Source of the DNA: JAFDVN01 sp964472275
GTDB lineage: Bacteria; Acidobacteriota; Holophagae; Holophagales; Holophagaceae
Direction of reading: 5' to 3'
Assembly (NCBI GenBank): GCA_964472275.1
Contig: CAYYJN010000007.1
Span: 1 to 64,000, forward strand
DNA length: 64,000 bases
Shown here: positions 63,850-64,000 of the stretch, piece by piece
Layout: every line of letters begins with the position of its first letter
How positions within the stretch are numbered: the stretch's first letter is position 1
The notes under the pieces: model-generated
What the model saw: only the letters and a program-made list of their open reading frames with translations
Database searches by the model: none
What the model was told of the DNA's origin: nothing
Translations under genes and position numbers: made by a program

Positions 63850-63920
63850 TCACCGCAGAAGAGCCGAGGACGCGGAGAATGAGCCTATCTTCCTCCGCGT
63901 CCTCGGCGTCTCCGCGGTGA
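63850..63920. repeat. intergenic inverted repeat, family B
   Basis: TCACCGCAGAAGAGCC...GGACGCGGAGA and TCCTCCGCGTCCTCGG...CTCCGCGGTGA pair over about 29 bp. The right arm nearly equals the single arm at 49959-49987. Confidence 0.8.
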
Positions 63921-63928
63921 AGCCTACT

Positions 63929-64000
63929 TCAGAACCTCGCCGTGTTCCCCACCACCACCTGCCACTTGTCCTCGCCGGGCTCCTTCACGAGGGGGTAGGC
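63929..64000 (-). CDS. C-terminal fragment of a gene running off the window
   Basis: The minus strand is open from the window end to a TGA at 63929-63931 and reads AYPLVKEPGEDKWQVVVGNTARF, 23 residues. Codons end mostly in G or C, like the real genes here. It is too short to assign a family. Confidence 0.45.
   Translation of the reverse strand, partial: AYPLVKEPGEDKWQVVVGNTARF

Overview
The window is a GC-rich bacterial chromosome segment of about 64 kb, densely coding, with many 1-8 base start/stop overlaps (ATGA, GTGA, TGATG). The gene set is that of a Gram-negative (lpxC, an lpt cluster, arn-like lipid A genes, lipoproteins) with sigma-54, the futalosine route to menaquinone (mqnC), a class II B12-dependent ribonucleotide reductase, and a HisZ/short-HisG histidine pathway. 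This mix, together with the rpoN/hpf neighbourhood, fits Acidobacteriota of the Holophaga/Geothrix type. That placement is inference; no 16S rRNA or marker search was possible. Two runs of exactly 100 N, each flanked by an identical 55-bp direct repeat, show that the sequence is a scaffolded draft assembly or metagenome bin.

Layout. 1-1.8 kb (+): lipoprotein, 2Fe-2S ferredoxin and alpha/beta hydrolase, closed by a hairpin terminator. 1.8-4.5 kb (-): CsgG-domain protein, HU, leucyl aminopeptidase. 4.6-5.9 kb (+): pabB. 5.9-10.7 kb (-): HNH nuclease, then an htrA-like/nnr/tsaE/rmuC run. 10.8-20.8 kb (-): ahcY under a SAH riboswitch, mqnC with a tiny double-CxxC protein, hpf, rpoN, lptB, a large LptC/LptA-like protein, recJ, accA. 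20.9-28.5 kb (+): coaE fused in frame to tldD, then tldE (pmbA), a phosphohexomutase, ispD, lpxC. 28.6-37.4 kb (+): histidine operon hisD-hisC::HAD-hisB-hisH-hisA-hisF-hisIE-hisZ-hisG plus a conserved unknown. 37.9-40.1 kb (+): cytochrome P460-like lipoprotein, DUF2400 protein, cysteine dioxygenase. 40.1-40.7 kb: the only long non-coding stretch, holding repeats, a long hairpin, the SRP RNA gene on the minus strand, and a paired NrdR-box regulatory region. 40.7-44.2 kb (+): nrdJ. 44.2-46.7 kb (+): a lower-GC type II restriction-modification pair, probably imported. 46.7-55.1 kb: mostly minus-strand genes (BNR protein and MoaD-like pair, secreted hydrolase, mdh, mtgA, rsmE, GNAT, TfoX-N, LolA-like). 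55.2-56.9 kb (+): class II aldolase and mtnA, a likely 5'-deoxynucleoside salvage pair. 56.9-63.8 kb (-): lipid A/envelope sugar genes (ArnE-like, two ArnT-like, VirK/YbjX-like, ArnA-decarboxylase-like), plus a small secreted protein built from 11-residue repeats on the plus strand.

How the genes work together. The his operon covers every step from PRPP and ATP to histidine if the HAD domain fused to HisC is the histidinol-phosphate phosphatase. ahcY clears S-adenosylhomocysteine and appears to be switched on by it. mtnA and its aldolase neighbour would dispose of nucleoside by-products of SAM chemistry. lptB, the Lpt-like protein, lpxC and the arn-like block build, export and decorate lipid A.

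The intergenic spaces carry several families of long inverted repeats whose arms are made of short repeated phrases. Some occur as single arms, and one has apparently become the C-terminal codons of hisIE. The strongest items for follow-up are the HisC-HAD fusion, the CoaE-TldD fusion, the 11-mer repeat protein, the SAH switch with visible alternative pairings, the paired NrdR boxes, and the repeat structure around the SRP RNA gene.
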